This document shows positions 27,934 through 38,118 of a stretch of 64,000 nt of DNA, in pieces. Made by a program: the position numbers and the translations under genes. Position 1 is the first letter of the stretch, and the number at the start of each line of letters is the position of its first letter. Under the pieces are notes generated by a model. That model was not told where the DNA came from. It was given only the letters and a program-made list of their open reading frames with translations, and ran no database searches. This DNA comes from Pseudomonas chlororaphis (GTDB lineage Bacteria > Pseudomonadota > Gammaproteobacteria > Pseudomonadales > Pseudomonadaceae), in contig NZ_JSFK01000003.1 in NCBI RefSeq assembly GCF_000783395.1, positions 135 through 64,134 on the forward strand. Reading direction: 5' to 3'.

Positions 27934-29037
27934 ATGGCGAGTCCCGGTTTGAAAACAGCGGTCATGCTGAGTCTGTTCACCTTGGTGACCGCATGCGGCG
28001 AGAAAAAAGCCCCTGAGGAATACCTGCCCAGGGTCTTCGTACAGGAAGTCAAACCCACGGATTACGCGGCTTCGGTGACGTTGACCGGTGACGTGCAGGC
28101 GCGTGTGCAGACCGAATTGTCGTTCCGCGTCGGCGGCAAGATCATTCAGCGCATGGTCGACGTCGGCGACCGGGTCACCGCCAAACAGGTGCTGGCCAAA
28201 CTCGATCCCAAGGATTTGCAGACCAACGTCGACTCCGCCCAGGCTCAGGTAGTCGCCGAACAAGCCCGGGTGAAACAGAGTGCCGCGGCGTTCGTGCGCC
28301 AGCAAAAACTCCTGCCCAAGGGCTACACCAGCCAGAGCGAATACGATTCCGCCCAAGCGGCGTTGCGCAGCAGCCAGAGCGCCCTGAGCGCGGCGCAGGC
28401 GCAATTGGCCAACGCTAAGGATCAACTCAGTTACACCGCGCTGATCGCCGATGCGCCGGGCGTGATTACGGAGCGCCAGGCCGAAGTCGGCCAAGTGGTC
28501 CAGGCTACCGCGCCGATTTTCAGCCTGGCCCGTGATGGCGACCGTGATGCGGTGTTCAACGTCTATGAATCGCTGCTCGCCGAGCGCCCCACGGACAACA
28601 AGATCACCGTCAGCCTGCTCGACAACCCCGAGATCAAAACCACCGGTACCGTGCGCGAAGTCACCCCGGCGGTATCGGCGCAATCCGGCACCGTGCAAGT
28701 TAAAGTCACCCTCGACATGCTGCCGCCGGGCATGCAGCTCGGCTCGGTGGTCAGCGCCACGGCGAAAGGTTCGGGCAAATCGGCAGTCGAGCTGCCTTGG
28801 TCAGCATTGACGAAAAACATCAGCGATACCGCAGTGTGGATGGTCGACGACAAGGGCGAAGCGCAATTGCACAACGTCACGGTCGGCCGTTACCTGACCG
28901 GCAAAGTCATCATCAGCGAAGGCCTCAAGGCTGGCGAGAAAGTCATCGTCGCCGGTGGACAGTTGTTGCACCCGGGAATGAAAGTCGAGATCGCCGAAAA
29001 CACCTACAAGGATCTGCAACCGGGAGCACAGCCATGA
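27934..29037 (+). CDS. RND efflux periplasmic adaptor 1 (TriA-like)
   Basis: A 367-residue membrane fusion lipoprotein; the ATG at 27934 has AAGGAG five bases upstream, and the lipobox reads LVTAC. Biotinyl-lipoyl half-motifs (VGGKIIQRMVDVGDRV; DAPGVITERQAEVGQVV) flank a helical hairpin at roughly residues 80-150. It links the inner-membrane pump to an outer-membrane channel encoded elsewhere. Its stop overlaps the next adaptor start in ATGA. Two adaptors before one pump is the arrangement of TriABC in P. aeruginosa. Confidence 0.9.
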   Translation: MASPGLKTAVMLSLFTLVTACGEKKAPEEYLPRVFVQEVKPTDYAASVTLTGDVQARVQTELSFRVGGKIIQRMVDVGDRVTAKQVLAKLDPKDLQTNVDSAQAQVVAEQARVKQSAAAFVRQQKLLPKGYTSQSEYDSAQAALRSSQSALSAAQAQLANAKDQLSYTALIADAPGVITERQAEVGQVVQATAPIFSLARDGDRDAVFNVYESLLAERPTDNKITVSLLDNPEIKTTGTVREVTPAVSAQSGTVQVKVTLDMLPPGMQLGSVVSATAKGSGKSAVELPWSALTKNISDTAVWMVDDKGEAQLHNVTVGRYLTGKVIISEGLKAGEKVIVAGGQLLHPGMKVEIAENTYKDLQPGAQP

Positions 29038-30098
29038 AGCGTCTGTGGCTGTTACCCATGGCTGTGTTGTTGGCCGCGTGCTCGAAGAAGGAGCCGCCGC
29101 CCGAGCCGGTACGTCCGGTGCTGTCGGTCAAGGTCGAAGCGTTGAGCGAGGAAAACCTCGGGCGTTTCGCCGGCAGCATTCAGGCGCGCTACGAGAGCAA
29201 TACCGGTTTTCGCGTCGGTGGCCGCATCGCCAGCCGTAACGTCGATGTCGGTGCCGAAGTGGAGAAGGGCACGCTGCTCGCCACTCTCGACCCGTCCGAC
29301 CAGCAGAACCAGTTACGCTCGGCCCAGGGCGACCTGGCAAAAGTCCAGGCGCAACTGATCAACGCGCAAGCCAACGCGCGCCGTCAGCAGGCGCTGTTTG
29401 ATCGCGGCGTCGGTGCGCAGGCACAACTGGACATTGCCACCACCGACCTGAAAACCACGCAAGCCTCGCTGGATCAGGCGCGCGCGGCGGTCAACCAAAG
29501 CAAGGACCAACTCGGCTACACAGAATTGCGTTCCGACCATAAAGCCGTGGTCACGGCGTGGAACGCCGAGGCCGGGCAGGTGGTCACGGCTGGCCAGCAA
29601 GTGGTGACGCTGGCACAACCGGACATCAAGGAGGCAGTGATTGATCTGCCGGATACCCTGGTCGATCAGATTCCCAGCGACGTAGTGTTCTCGGTGGCCG
29701 CGCAACTTGATCCGAGCATCAACACCACCGCGGTCATCCGCGAGATCGAACCGCAGGCGCAAAGCGCTACGCGCACCCGACGGGCACGCCTGACCCTGGC
29801 CGATACGCCGGACGGTTTCCGCCTCGGCACGGCGATCAGCGTGACCCTCAGTTCGGCGATCAAACCGCGCATCGAATTGCCTGTCACCGCACTCCAGGAG
29901 GTCGATGGCAAATCGCGCATCTGGGTGATCGACACGCAAAACAAAACCGTCAGCCCCCGCGACGTAACGGTGGTCAGCCGCACTGACAGCAGCGTGGTAC
30001 TCGCCGGCGGCGTGAAAAACGGCGAGCGTGTGGTCAGCGCCGGCGTCAACAGTCTCAAACCCGGACAATCGGTAAAACTTGACGAGGACAGTCAATGA
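29034..30098 (+). CDS. RND efflux periplasmic adaptor 2 (TriB-like)
   Basis: A 354-residue second adaptor lipoprotein (lipobox LLAAC, residues 12-16). It has the same layout as adaptor 1: barrel-sandwich motif FRVGGRIASRNVDVGAEV, a helical hairpin rich in Gln and Ala, then a beta-barrel. ATGA overlaps on both sides show tight coupling. Efflux pumps that need two different adaptors are uncommon. Confidence 0.9.
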   Translation: MKRLWLLPMAVLLAACSKKEPPPEPVRPVLSVKVEALSEENLGRFAGSIQARYESNTGFRVGGRIASRNVDVGAEVEKGTLLATLDPSDQQNQLRSAQGDLAKVQAQLINAQANARRQQALFDRGVGAQAQLDIATTDLKTTQASLDQARAAVNQSKDQLGYTELRSDHKAVVTAWNAEAGQVVTAGQQVVTLAQPDIKEAVIDLPDTLVDQIPSDVVFSVAAQLDPSINTTAVIREIEPQAQSATRTRRARLTLADTPDGFRLGTAISVTLSSAIKPRIELPVTALQEVDGKSRIWVIDTQNKTVSPRDVTVVSRTDSSVVLAGGVKNGERVVSAGVNSLKPGQSVKLDEDSQ

Positions 30099-33000
30099 AA
30101 GGCTCTTTCAACCTCTCCGAATGGGCCCTCAAGCATCAGTCTTTCGTCTGGTACCTGATGTTCGTCGCATTGCTGATGGGGGTGTTCTCGTACTTCAATC
30201 TGGGGCGCGAAGAAGACCCGTCGTTCACCATCAAGACCATGGTGATCCAGACCAAATGGCCGGGCGCGACCCAAGAGGAAACCCTCAAGCAGGTCACCGA
30301 CCGCATCGAGAAAAAACTCGAAGAACTCGACTCCCTCGACTACGTGAAAAGCTACACGCGCCCCGGCGAATCGACGGTGTACGTGTACCTGCGCGACACC
30401 ACCAGTGCCAAGGACATTCCGGAAATCTGGTACCAGGTGCGCAAGAAGATCGACGACATTCGCGGGCAGTTTCCCCAAGGTATTCAAGGGCCGGGATTCA
30501 ACGATGAATTCGGTGATGTATTCGGCTCGGTGTATGCGTTTACTGCCGACGGATTGACCATGCGCCAGCTGCGCGATTACGTCGAGCAGGCGCGGGCCGA
30601 GATCCGCAATGTGCCGGGGCTGGGCAAGATCGAAATGGTCGGCCAGCAGGACGAAGTGATTTACCTGAACTTCTCCACGCGCAAACTCGCGGCGCTGGGC
30701 ATCGATCAGCGTCAGGTGGTGGACAGCCTGCAATCCCAAAACGCGGTAACCCCGGCGGGCGTGATCGAGGCCGGTCCCGAGCGGATTTCCGTGCGCACTT
30801 CGGGGCAGTTCGCCTCGGAGAAAGATCTGGCCGAGGTCAACCTCAAGCTCAATGATCGTTTCTATCGTCTGGCCGACATCGCCGACATCAGCCGAGGTTA
30901 CGTTGACCCGGCCACCCCGGAATTCCGTTTCGACGGCAAACCGGCCATCGGCCTCGCCATCGCGATGCAGAAGGGCGGCAACGTTCAGGAGTTCGGCAAG
31001 GCCCTGCACAAGCGCATCGACGAACTGACGGCAGATTTGCCGGTGGGCGTCGGCGTGCACACCGTTTCCGATCAGGCTGTGGTGGTGGAAGAGGCCGTCG
31101 GCGGCTTTACTAGCGCATTGTTCGAAGCCGTGATCATCGTCTTGGTGGTGAGCTTCATCAGCCTCGGCGTGCGTGCCGGCCTGGTGGTGGCGTGCTCGAT
31201 TCCGCTGGTGCTGGCGATGGTCTTTGTATTCATGGAATACAGCGGCATCACCATGCAGCGGATTTCCCTCGGTGCACTGATCATCGCCCTCGGTCTGTTG
31301 GTCGACGATGCGATGATCACGGTGGAGATGATGGTCACCCGCCTGGAGATGGGCGAGACCAAGGAGCAGGCCGCGACGTTCGCCTACACCTCGACGGCGT
31401 TCCCGATGCTCACCGGTACGCTGGTGACCGTCGCCGGCTTCGTGCCGATCGGCCTCAACGCCAGTTCTGCCGGTGAGTACACCTACACGCTGTTTGCCGT
31501 GATTGCGGTGGCGATGATTGTCTCGTGGGTGGTGGCGGTGTTCTTCGCGCCGGTGATCGGCGTGCACATTCTCAGCGCCAATGTGAAACCCCATGAAGCC
31601 GAGCCGGGCCGTATCGGTCGCGCGTTCAATGGCGGTTTGTTGTGGGCCATGCGCAATCGCTGGTGGGCGATAGGCATTACCGTATTGCTGTTTGTCCTGT
31701 CGATTTTTTGCATGCGCTTTGTGCAGAACCAGTTTTTCCCGGCGTCGGACCGCCCGGAAATTCTCGTCGACCTGAACCTGCCGCAAAACGCCTCGATCGA
31801 CGAAACCCGCAAGGCTGTCGATAAGCTTGAAGCGACGCTCAAGGGTGATCCGGACATCGTGCGCTGGAGCACCTACATCGGTCAGGGCGCGATCCGTTTC
31901 TACCTGCCTCTCGACCAGCAATTGCAGAACCCGTACTACGCGCAACTGGTGATCGTCAGCAAGGACTTCGAGGCCCGCGAGGCTCTGAGCCAGCGCCTGC
32001 GCGAGCGCTTGCACAAAGACTTCGTCGGCATCGGCAGTTACGTCCAGGCGCTGGAAATGGGCCCGCCGGTCGGGCGTCCGATTCAGTACCGGGTCAGCGG
32101 CAAGGACATCGATCAAGTGCGCAAGCACGCCATCGATCTGGCCACCGAACTGGACAAGAACTCGCACATCGGCGAGATCATTTACGACTGGAACGAGCCG
32201 GGCAAAGTCCTGCGCATCGACATCGCCCAGGACAAGGCACGGCAGCTCGGGCTGTCCTCGGAAGATGTGGCGAACCTGATGAACAGCATCGTCAGTGGCT
32301 CGCCATTGACTCAGGTCGATGACGATATCTACCTGATCAACGTGGTCGGCCGCGCGGTGGATTCCGAGCGAGGTACGCCGGAAACCCTGCAGAACCTGCA
32401 GATCGTCACGCCGAGCGGCACCTCGATTCCGCTGCTGGCGTTTGCCACGGTTCGATATGAACTGGAGCAGCCGCTGGTGTGGCGTCGCGACCGTTTGCCG
32501 ACGATCACCATCAAGGCTTCGGTGCGCGACGAGATCCAGCCGACCGACTTGGTGAAGATCCTCAAGCCGTCGATCGATGCCTTCGCGGCCAAATTGCCGG
32601 TCGGCTACAAAGTCGCCACCGGTGGTACGGTCGAGGAAAGCGGCAAGGCCCAAGGGCCGATCGCCAAGGTATTGCCGCTGATGCTGTTTTTGATGGCGAC
32701 GTTCCTGATGATCCAGTTGCACAGCGTGCAGAAGATGTTCCTCGTCGCGAGCGTGGCGCCGCTGGGGCTGATCGGTGTAGTGCTGGCGCTGGTGCCGACC
32801 GGTACGCCGATGGGTTTCGTGGCGATTCTGGGGATTCTCGCGCTGATCGGCATCATCATCCGTAACTCGGTGATTCTGGTGACGCAGATCGATGAGTTCG
32901 AGAAGAAGGGCTATGCGCCGTGGGATGCAGTGGTGGAGGCGACCGAGCATCGACGCCGGCCGATCCTTCTGACTGCCGCTGCCGCGAGTATGGGCATGAT

Positions 33001-33148
33001 CCCGATTGCCCGGGAAGTGTTCTGGGGGCCGATGGCGTACGCGATGATTGGCGGGATTGTGGTGGCGACGTTGCTGACGTTGCTGTTCCTGCCTGCGCTG
33101 TATGTGGCCTGGTACAAGATCCGCGAGCCGCAAAAGGATGCCGCTTAA
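30095..33148 (+). CDS. RND-family efflux pump (TriC-like)
   Basis: A 1017-residue inner-membrane proton-driven pump of the HAE family. N-terminal MKGSFNLSEWALKH and GREEDPSFTIKTMVI are typical of this branch; the proton-relay aspartate appears in GLLVDDAMITVEMM near residue 405; a second membrane block ends near residue 1000. It works with the two preceding adaptors and presumably exports a small amphipathic compound, as TriABC exports triclosan. A 1013-codon frame on the opposite strand is a shadow. No regulator adjoins the operon. Confidence 0.94.
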   Translation: MKGSFNLSEWALKHQSFVWYLMFVALLMGVFSYFNLGREEDPSFTIKTMVIQTKWPGATQEETLKQVTDRIEKKLEELDSLDYVKSYTRPGESTVYVYLRDTTSAKDIPEIWYQVRKKIDDIRGQFPQGIQGPGFNDEFGDVFGSVYAFTADGLTMRQLRDYVEQARAEIRNVPGLGKIEMVGQQDEVIYLNFSTRKLAALGIDQRQVVDSLQSQNAVTPAGVIEAGPERISVRTSGQFASEKDLAEVNLKLNDRFYRLADIADISRGYVDPATPEFRFDGKPAIGLAIAMQKGGNVQEFGKALHKRIDELTADLPVGVGVHTVSDQAVVVEEAVGGFTSALFEAVIIVLVVSFISLGVRAGLVVACSIPLVLAMVFVFMEYSGITMQRISLGALIIALGLLVDDAMITVEMMVTRLEMGETKEQAATFAYTSTAFPMLTGTLVTVAGFVPIGLNASSAGEYTYTLFAVIAVAMIVSWVVAVFFAPVIGVHILSANVKPHEAEPGRIGRAFNGGLLWAMRNRWWAIGITVLLFVLSIFCMRFVQNQFFPASDRPEILVDLNLPQNASIDETRKAVDKLEATLKGDPDIVRWSTYIGQGAIRFYLPLDQQLQNPYYAQLVIVSKDFEAREALSQRLRERLHKDFVGIGSYVQALEMGPPVGRPIQYRVSGKDIDQVRKHAIDLATELDKNSHIGEIIYDWNEPGKVLRIDIAQDKARQLGLSSEDVANLMNSIVSGSPLTQVDDDIYLINVVGRAVDSERGTPETLQNLQIVTPSGTSIPLLAFATVRYELEQPLVWRRDRLPTITIKASVRDEIQPTDLVKILKPSIDAFAAKLPVGYKVATGGTVEESGKAQGPIAKVLPLMLFLMATFLMIQLHSVQKMFLVASVAPLGLIGVVLALVPTGTPMGFVAILGILALIGIIIRNSVILVTQIDEFEKKGYAPWDAVVEATEHRRRPILLTAAAASMGMIPIAREVFWGPMAYAMIGGIVVATLLTLLFLPALYVAWYKIREPQKDAA

Positions 33149-33168
33149 AAGCGAGTGCTGCGCACTCT

Positions 33169-33255
33169 ATTCGCGAGCAGGCTCGCTCCAACAGTTGACC
33201 GCGTTGTCCAGGCGGACGCGGTCAACATGTGGGAGCGAGCCTGCTCGCGAAGGCG
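33169..33255. repeat. Inverted pair of REP-like palindromes, family A
   Basis: CGCGAGCAGGCTCGCTCC and GGGAGCGAGCCTGCTCGCG flank a ~45-base centre with its own ACCGCGTTGTCC/GGACGCGGT pairing. Located between convergent efflux and methyltransferase genes. Confidence 0.88.
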
Positions 33256-33265
33256 TCAGAACTGG

Positions 33266-33895
33266 CTATGCAGATTTACGCCAGACACTCGCCAACCAGG
33301 GCTGCTGCTCTCGCGGCAGCCCTGCCGGGCGGTAGTAATGCTCCAACTCGACAAACCCTGCCGCCGTCAACAACCCTTGCCACGCCGCCAGATCGTGATA
33401 CGAGCCATAACGCGGCCCGTTCCAGCCTTCGCGGTTATCCCCACGTGGATTGGAGCTGAACAACACACCACCGGGCTTCAGGGTGCCATGCAATTGCTTG
33501 AGCACCCGTGGCAATTCCTGCAACGGCACATGAAACAGCACCGCGTTGGCGAAGATTCCGTCGAAGCGTTCGGCCGGTAGATCCAGCTTCAGAAAGTCCT
33601 GTTGCAGCACCTCGCAGCCACTGTCATCACGGGCCATTCGGGCAAACTCCTGCGAACCGTCGAGGCCGACCGCGATGTGGCCCATGCGCGTAAACGTCTG
33701 CAAATCCCGGCCCGGGCCGCAGCCGAAATCCAGAATTGTGAAGGGCGCTACACCTTGAATATGCCGTAGCAACGCATCGATGTTCTGGCTGACATCGTGG
33801 TCACGGGTGCCTTCACGGAAGTCTTCAGCCACCGAGTTGTAGTGGCCGAGGGTGGTGGCGGTGATCTGTTCGAGATCGGTGGAGGTTTGCTTCAT
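33266..33895 (-). CDS. Class I SAM-dependent methyltransferase
   Basis: 209 residues from the ATG at 33895. Motif I is LDFGCGPGRDL near residue 50, motif II VGLDGS, and FDGIFANAVLFHVP is the post-core strand. The frame is open further upstream, but that part merely translates a family A repeat (SEPARE) and is not credible protein. Substrate unknown. Not obviously linked to neighbouring genes. Confidence 0.85.
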   Translation of the reverse strand: MKQTSTDLEQITATTLGHYNSVAEDFREGTRDHDVSQNIDALLRHIQGVAPFTILDFGCGPGRDLQTFTRMGHIAVGLDGSQEFARMARDDSGCEVLQQDFLKLDLPAERFDGIFANAVLFHVPLQELPRVLKQLHGTLKPGGVLFSSNPRGDNREGWNGPRYGSYHDLAAWQGLLTAAGFVELEHYYRPAGLPREQQPWLASVWRKSA

Positions 33896-33963
33896 GGTGG
33901 GGATACGCGGGCAATTGGGATTTGCCGAATATACGCCATCGGGTTCGGGGCTGCTGCGCAGCC

Positions 33964-34033
33964 ATTCGCGAGCAGGCTCGCTCCCACAGGGGAACACATT
34001 CCAAATGTGGGAGCGAGCCTGCTCGCGAAAGCG
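33964..34033. repeat. Inverted pair of REP-like palindromes, family A
   Basis: Two opposite family A palindromes only about 25 bases apart, between metI's 3' end and the methyltransferase promoter. Confidence 0.88.
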
Positions 34034-34065
34034 GTTTCAGAGTCCTGGCATGAATCCGGATAAGC

Positions 34066-34710
34066 TCAGCGCTTGTTCAACCCCCGCGCCAAGCGATCCC
34101 CACCCAACTGAATCACCGCCACCAACGCCACCAGCAACACAATCACCGTCAACATGATCTGGCTGTCAAAGCGCTGATACCCGTAGCGATAAGCGATGTC
34201 CCCTAACCCACCTGCCCCAATCGCCCCGGCCATCGCCGAAGAGTTGATCATCGTCACCAGCGTAATCGTGAAACCGCCGACAATCCCCGGCAGCGCCTCA
34301 GGCAACAGCACATGCCAGACAATGTGCCAGCGCCGGCATCCCATCGCCTGTGCGGCTTCGATCAGACCATGATCAACCTCGCGCAGACTGACTTCAGCTA
34401 TCCGCGCAAAGAACGGCGTCGCGGCAATCGTCAGCGGTACCACCGCTGCCCAGACACCGTACGTAGTGCCGACAATCAACCGGGTAAGCGGAATCAGCGC
34501 GACCATCAGAATCAGAAACGGGATCGAGCGGAACAGGTTCACGAACGCGCCCAAGGCACGGTTCATAACCGGCGCTTCGTAGATGCCGCCCTTGTCGCTG
34601 GTGACCAGAATCACCGCCATGGGAATCCCCACCAGCAGCGCGATCAGCGACGACACACCGACCATCAGGAACGTGTCGATAAACCCCTGCAACAAGCGAT
34701 CAAACCACAT
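34066..34710 (-). CDS. metI: MetI-type ABC permease
   Basis: A 214-residue permease with five hydrophobic spans, starting MWFDRLLQG. The coupling loop [18 protein letters not shown] near residue 105 and the [19 protein letters not shown] stretch near 60 are typical of MetI. The chosen ATG lies 11 bases inside the end of metN; the longer open frame upstream is metN sequence. Part of metQ-metN-metI. Cargo could be methionine or oxidised sulfur analogues, given the adjacent oxygenases. Confidence 0.92.
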   Translation of the reverse strand: MWFDRLLQGFIDTFLMVGVSSLIALLVGIPMAVILVTSDKGGIYEAPVMNRALGAFVNLFRSIPFLILMVALIPLTRLIVGTTYGVWAAVVPLTIAATPFFARIAEVSLREVDHGLIEAAQAMGCRRWHIVWHVLLPEALPGIVGGFTITLVTMINSSAMAGAIGAGGLGDIAYRYGYQRFDSQIMLTVIVLLVALVAVIQLGGDRLARGLNKR

Positions 34711-35821
34711 AACCCAACACCTCCACTCGTTGCGCCCATTGCGCGGCGCGCTCGCGTAATTGTTCGGCGCTGAACGCTGAACCGCTGATGGCCAACAACA
34801 GTTGCCCGAGCGCATGTCCCTGAATCCGCTCAACGCCGCCCTGAAGTAACTTCACCCGGCCGCCGAGCGCTGTGAAAAGCGCGGCCAGATCCGGTTCATC
34901 ACTGGCGCTGCCGGTGAACTGCAGACGCAACACCACAGCAGCGTCGGAGGCGGTGGGCTGCGTTTGCAAACGACTCTGCAGCTCTTCCGGCAACGCGTGT
35001 TGCAGCGGTGCGAGCAAGGTCTGGCTGACTTCGTGCTGCGGATTACCGAACACTTCCCAGACCGGGCCTTGCTCGACAACCCGCCCGTGTTCAAGCACGA
35101 CAACGCGGTCGCAGATTTCGCGGATCACCGCCATCTCGTGAGTGATCAGGACGATGGTCAGGCCCAGGCGTTTGTTGATTTCGCGCAGCAGGCCGAGGAT
35201 CGACTGGGTAGTCTCTGGGTCGAGCGCCGAAGTGGCTTCGTCGCAGAGCAGAATATCCGGGTCATGCACCAACGCGCGGGCGATGCCGACACGCTGTTTC
35301 TGCCCACCGGAAAGCTGCGCCGGATAAGCCTTGTGCTTTTCCTGCAGGCCAACCAGTTCGAGCAGTTCTCGAACCTTCTTCTCGCGTTGTTCCTTCGCGA
35401 CGCCCGCGACTTTCAGTGGCAGCTCGACGTTCTGCCAAACAGTTTTGGCCGACATCAGATTGAAGTGCTGGAAGATCATGCCGATGCGCCGGCGCAGCGC
35501 GACGAGACGGTCTTCATCGAACTCGCCGATGTCGACCTGATCGATCAAAACCCGTCCAGACGTCGGCTGCTCCAGACGATTGATCGTGCGAATCAGCGAC
35601 GACTTGCCGGCGCCGCTACGGCCGATGATGCCGAACACTTCACCGCGCTGAATCGCCAGATCAATGCCCTGCAAAGCCGCGACCGGACCTTGCCGGCCGT
35701 TGTAGGTTTTACCCAGGCCGATAAAACGCACGTGGGCGCGATGCAACTCGGGGTGCAGTTCGGTTTTTTCAGCATTGTGTGGCTCTGGAATTTCCAGTCG
35801 CCGTTGGATCGCGGCCGTCAT
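34700..35821 (-). CDS. metN: MetN-type ABC ATPase
   Basis: A 373-residue ATPase: Walker [10 protein letters not shown] near residue 65, signature LSGGQKQR near 168, Walker [15 protein letters not shown] near 188, and a C-terminal ~100-residue NIL-type regulatory domain that in E. coli MetN senses methionine. An N-terminal stretch of ~30 residues precedes the ATPase core and is longer than in E. coli. The ATG at 35821 lies two bases after the metQ stop; a TTG at 35836 is less likely. Confidence 0.93.
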   Translation of the reverse strand: MTAAIQRRLEIPEPHNAEKTELHPELHRAHVRFIGLGKTYNGRQGPVAALQGIDLAIQRGEVFGIIGRSGAGKSSLIRTINRLEQPTSGRVLIDQVDIGEFDEDRLVALRRRIGMIFQHFNLMSAKTVWQNVELPLKVAGVAKEQREKKVRELLELVGLQEKHKAYPAQLSGGQKQRVGIARALVHDPDILLCDEATSALDPETTQSILGLLREINKRLGLTIVLITHEMAVIREICDRVVVLEHGRVVEQGPVWEVFGNPQHEVSQTLLAPLQHALPEELQSRLQTQPTASDAAVVLRLQFTGSASDEPDLAALFTALGGRVKLLQGGVERIQGHALGQLLLAISGSAFSAEQLRERAAQWAQRVEVLGYVV

Positions 35822-35823
35822 GC

Positions 35824-36633
35824 TCAGCTTTCCCAACCGGCTTGATACAGCTTGCCGTGAGCTTTATCCAGCGCCGCGCGAACGGCTGGCGAGTGCTGGT
35901 AGATGTCGACGAATTTGATCAGGCGCGGATCGGTTTTGCTCTTCGGCTGGATGACGAACTGAATCACGTATTCCTTGTGGTCGAGACCGTCGAACAGCAA
36001 TGCGGAACCTGCATCGAAGGTCTTCGCCAGACGAATGTAGGCCGGGTAGCCCTGGACCAGATCGGCGTCGTCATAGGCGCGTACCAGTTGCACGGCTTCG
36101 ACTTGCAGAATCTTGATCTTTTTTGGATTAGCGACGATGTCGTCTTCGGTGGCCTTGTAACCAACGCCCGGTTTCAGGGTGATCAAGCCAGCCTTGGCCA
36201 GCAGTTGCAAACCGCGACCGCTGTTGATCGGGTCGTTAGCGATGGCGACGCTGGCGCCCTCTGGCAACTCGTCGAAGCTTTTGTATTTTTTCGAGTAGAG
36301 GCCGACGTTGTTGATGATCCCCGGCGCGAACGGCACCAGATCAAAACCCGACGCGGCTTTGGCGTTTTCGAGGAAAGGAATGTGCTGGAAGTAGTTCACG
36401 TCGATGTCACCGGCAGCAAGGCTGACGTTCGGTGCGATCCAGTCGGTGAACTCCACCAGTTCGACTTTCAGACCTTGCTTGGAGGCTTCTTCGACAGCGG
36501 CCTCCAGCGGGATGGCGAAGGCCGCGGTGGTGCCGATTTTCAACGGGGCGTCGGCGGCGAAGATGGCCGAGCTGAACAGGCCGAGGGCCAGGGCCAGTGC
36601 TTTGACTGGGTGGGACAGGGTTTTCTTGGTCAT
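35824..36633 (-). CDS. metQ: MetQ-type substrate-binding protein
   Basis: A 269-residue periplasmic protein with a signal peptide ending near residue 27 ([10 protein letters not shown]). Family motifs [43 protein letters not shown] and [14 protein letters not shown] are present. The phenyl-rich start replaces the VGATPVPH of classic MetQ, suggesting a different ligand. No lipobox. It opens the metQNI unit, downstream of the monooxygenase genes and separated from them by a repeat pair. Confidence 0.91.
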   Translation of the reverse strand: MTKKTLSHPVKALALALGLFSSAIFAADAPLKIGTTAAFAIPLEAAVEEASKQGLKVELVEFTDWIAPNVSLAAGDIDVNYFQHIPFLENAKAASGFDLVPFAPGIINNVGLYSKKYKSFDELPEGASVAIANDPINSGRGLQLLAKAGLITLKPGVGYKATEDDIVANPKKIKILQVEAVQLVRAYDDADLVQGYPAYIRLAKTFDAGSALLFDGLDHKEYVIQFVIQPKSKTDPRLIKFVDIYQHSPAVRAALDKAHGKLYQAGWES

Positions 36634-36680
36634 GATGGTTTTTCCAGTCAGTGCATTAATTTTGTGGTGTCGGGTCGGGC

Positions 36681-36757
36681 CTCATCGCTGGCAAGCCAGC
36701 TCCCACAGGTTTTGTGAACGCCACAGACCCTTGTGGGAGCTGGCTTGCCAGCGATGC
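36681..36757. repeat. Inverted pair of REP-like palindromes, family B
   Basis: Opposite copies of the TCGCTGGCAAGCCAGCTCCC palindrome, placed between the monooxygenase gene and metQ, both on the minus strand. May reduce read-through or adjust mRNA levels inside a possible operon. Confidence 0.88.
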
Positions 36758-36759
36758 TT

Positions 36760-38118
36760 TTAGCGGCGGAACGCTGCGCCGGTGTGTTGCTCGGGTAGCT
36801 GCGCTTCGCCGTGAAACAGCTTCTCGCGCAAGCTGCCGGTGTCATACGCGGTCTTGTAGGAACCACGCCGCTGTAGCTCCGGAATCACCAGGTCAATGAA
36901 ATCGACGTAACTTTCCGGCGTAACAATCCGGGTCAAATTGAAACCATCGAGGCCGGTCTCGGCGATCCACGATTCCAGCTCATCCGCCACTTGCTCAGGC
37001 GAGCCGACCACGGTGATGTAGCGACCACCGAGGGCGTGCTGGTCGAGCAATTTGCGCCGGGTCCAGTCGTTGTTCTGCAGGTTCTTGGTGGCCGACTGAA
37101 TCGCGTTGCTCTTCACGTACTGGATCGGTTCGTCGATCTCGTACTGGGAAAAATCGATGCCGGTGGAAGCGGAAAAATGCGCCACGCCAGCCTCGGCGCT
37201 GGCGTAGCTGAGGTACTCAGCGTGCTTGGCCCACGCGGCTTCCTCAGTCGCGCCGACAATCACGTTAAGGCCCATGAACACCTTGATGTCCTCAGGGTTG
37301 CGACCCGCTTCGACGGCGCTGGCGCGGACCTTGTCCACCTGAACCTTGGTCGACGGTTTGTTCTGGCCGCTGATGAAGACGCACTCGGCGTGACGACCGG
37401 CGAAGAGCAAACCGCGATCGGAGCTGCCGGCCTGAAACAGCACTGGTGTCCGCTGTGGCGAAGGCTCGCAGAGGTGATAACCCTCGACCTGATAGAACTC
37501 GCCTTTGTGCTCGACCTTGTGCACTTTCTCCGGCTGCGCATAGATGCGTTGTTCGCGATCATTGAGCACCGCGCCGTTTTCCCAACTGCCTTCCCAGAGT
37601 TTGTAGAGCACTTCCAGGTACTCGTCGGCCTGATCGTAACGACGGTCATGCTCGACTTGTTCGCTGAGACCCATGGCTTTCGCGGCGCTGTCCAGATAAC
37701 CGGTGACGATGTTCCAGCCGACGCGGCCACGGCTCAAATGATCGAGCGTCGACATGCGTCGGGCGAACAGATAGGGCGGCTCGTAGGTGAGATTGGCAGT
37801 CAGGCCGAAACCAAGGTTTTTGGTCACGGCGGCCATGGCTGAAACCAGCAGCAATGGATCGTTGACCGGCAACTGGATCGACTCTTTCAGCGGGACATCG
37901 ACCGAGTTCTGATAGACGTCGTACACACCAACGATGTCGGCGATGAACAAGCCGTCGAACAGTCCGCGCTCCAGCAACTGCGCCAGTTCCGTCCAGTATT
38001 CGAGGGTGTTGTAGCGCGTCGAGGTGTCGCGCGGGTGCGTCCACAGACCATGGTTGATGTGGCCGATGCAGTTCATGTTGAACGCGTTGAGCAGGATCTT
38101 CTTTTTCGCGGCGCTCAT
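36760..38118 (-). CDS. FMNH2-dependent monooxygenase, DszA/NtaA-like
   Basis: A 452-residue luciferase-like flavin monooxygenase of the NtaA/SnaA/DszA branch. Markers: NHGLWTHPRD near residue 22, GLFDGLFIADIVGVYDVY near 55, LSRGRVGWNIVTGY near 128 and FQAGSSDRG near 228. Enzymes of this branch use reduced FMN from a separate reductase to open C-S or C-N bonds (for example DszA on sulfones). It overlaps the SfnB-type gene by one base (TGATG), so both are coupled. Predicted cytoplasmic role: desulfurise an imported organosulfur compound. Confidence 0.92.
   Translation of the reverse strand: MSAAKKKILLNAFNMNCIGHINHGLWTHPRDTSTRYNTLEYWTELAQLLERGLFDGLFIADIVGVYDVYQNSVDVPLKESIQLPVNDPLLLVSAMAAVTKNLGFGLTANLTYEPPYLFARRMSTLDHLSRGRVGWNIVTGYLDSAAKAMGLSEQVEHDRRYDQADEYLEVLYKLWEGSWENGAVLNDREQRIYAQPEKVHKVEHKGEFYQVEGYHLCEPSPQRTPVLFQAGSSDRGLLFAGRHAECVFISGQNKPSTKVQVDKVRASAVEAGRNPEDIKVFMGLNVIVGATEEAAWAKHAEYLSYASAEAGVAHFSASTGIDFSQYEIDEPIQYVKSNAIQSATKNLQNNDWTRRKLLDQHALGGRYITVVGSPEQVADELESWIAETGLDGFNLTRIVTPESYVDFIDLVIPELQRRGSYKTAYDTGSLREKLFHGEAQLPEQHTGAAFRR

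Noticed and set aside
30092..33133. 1013-codon open frame opposite the RND pump gene
   Set aside because: It is the mirror of a strongly conserved pump in high-GC DNA; the translation is rich in His, Arg and Gln with no domain, and it has no ribosome site.
33896..33997. N-terminal extension of the methyltransferase
   Set aside because: It translates a family A palindrome into SEPARE-type residues, a common artefact in Pseudomonas gene calls.
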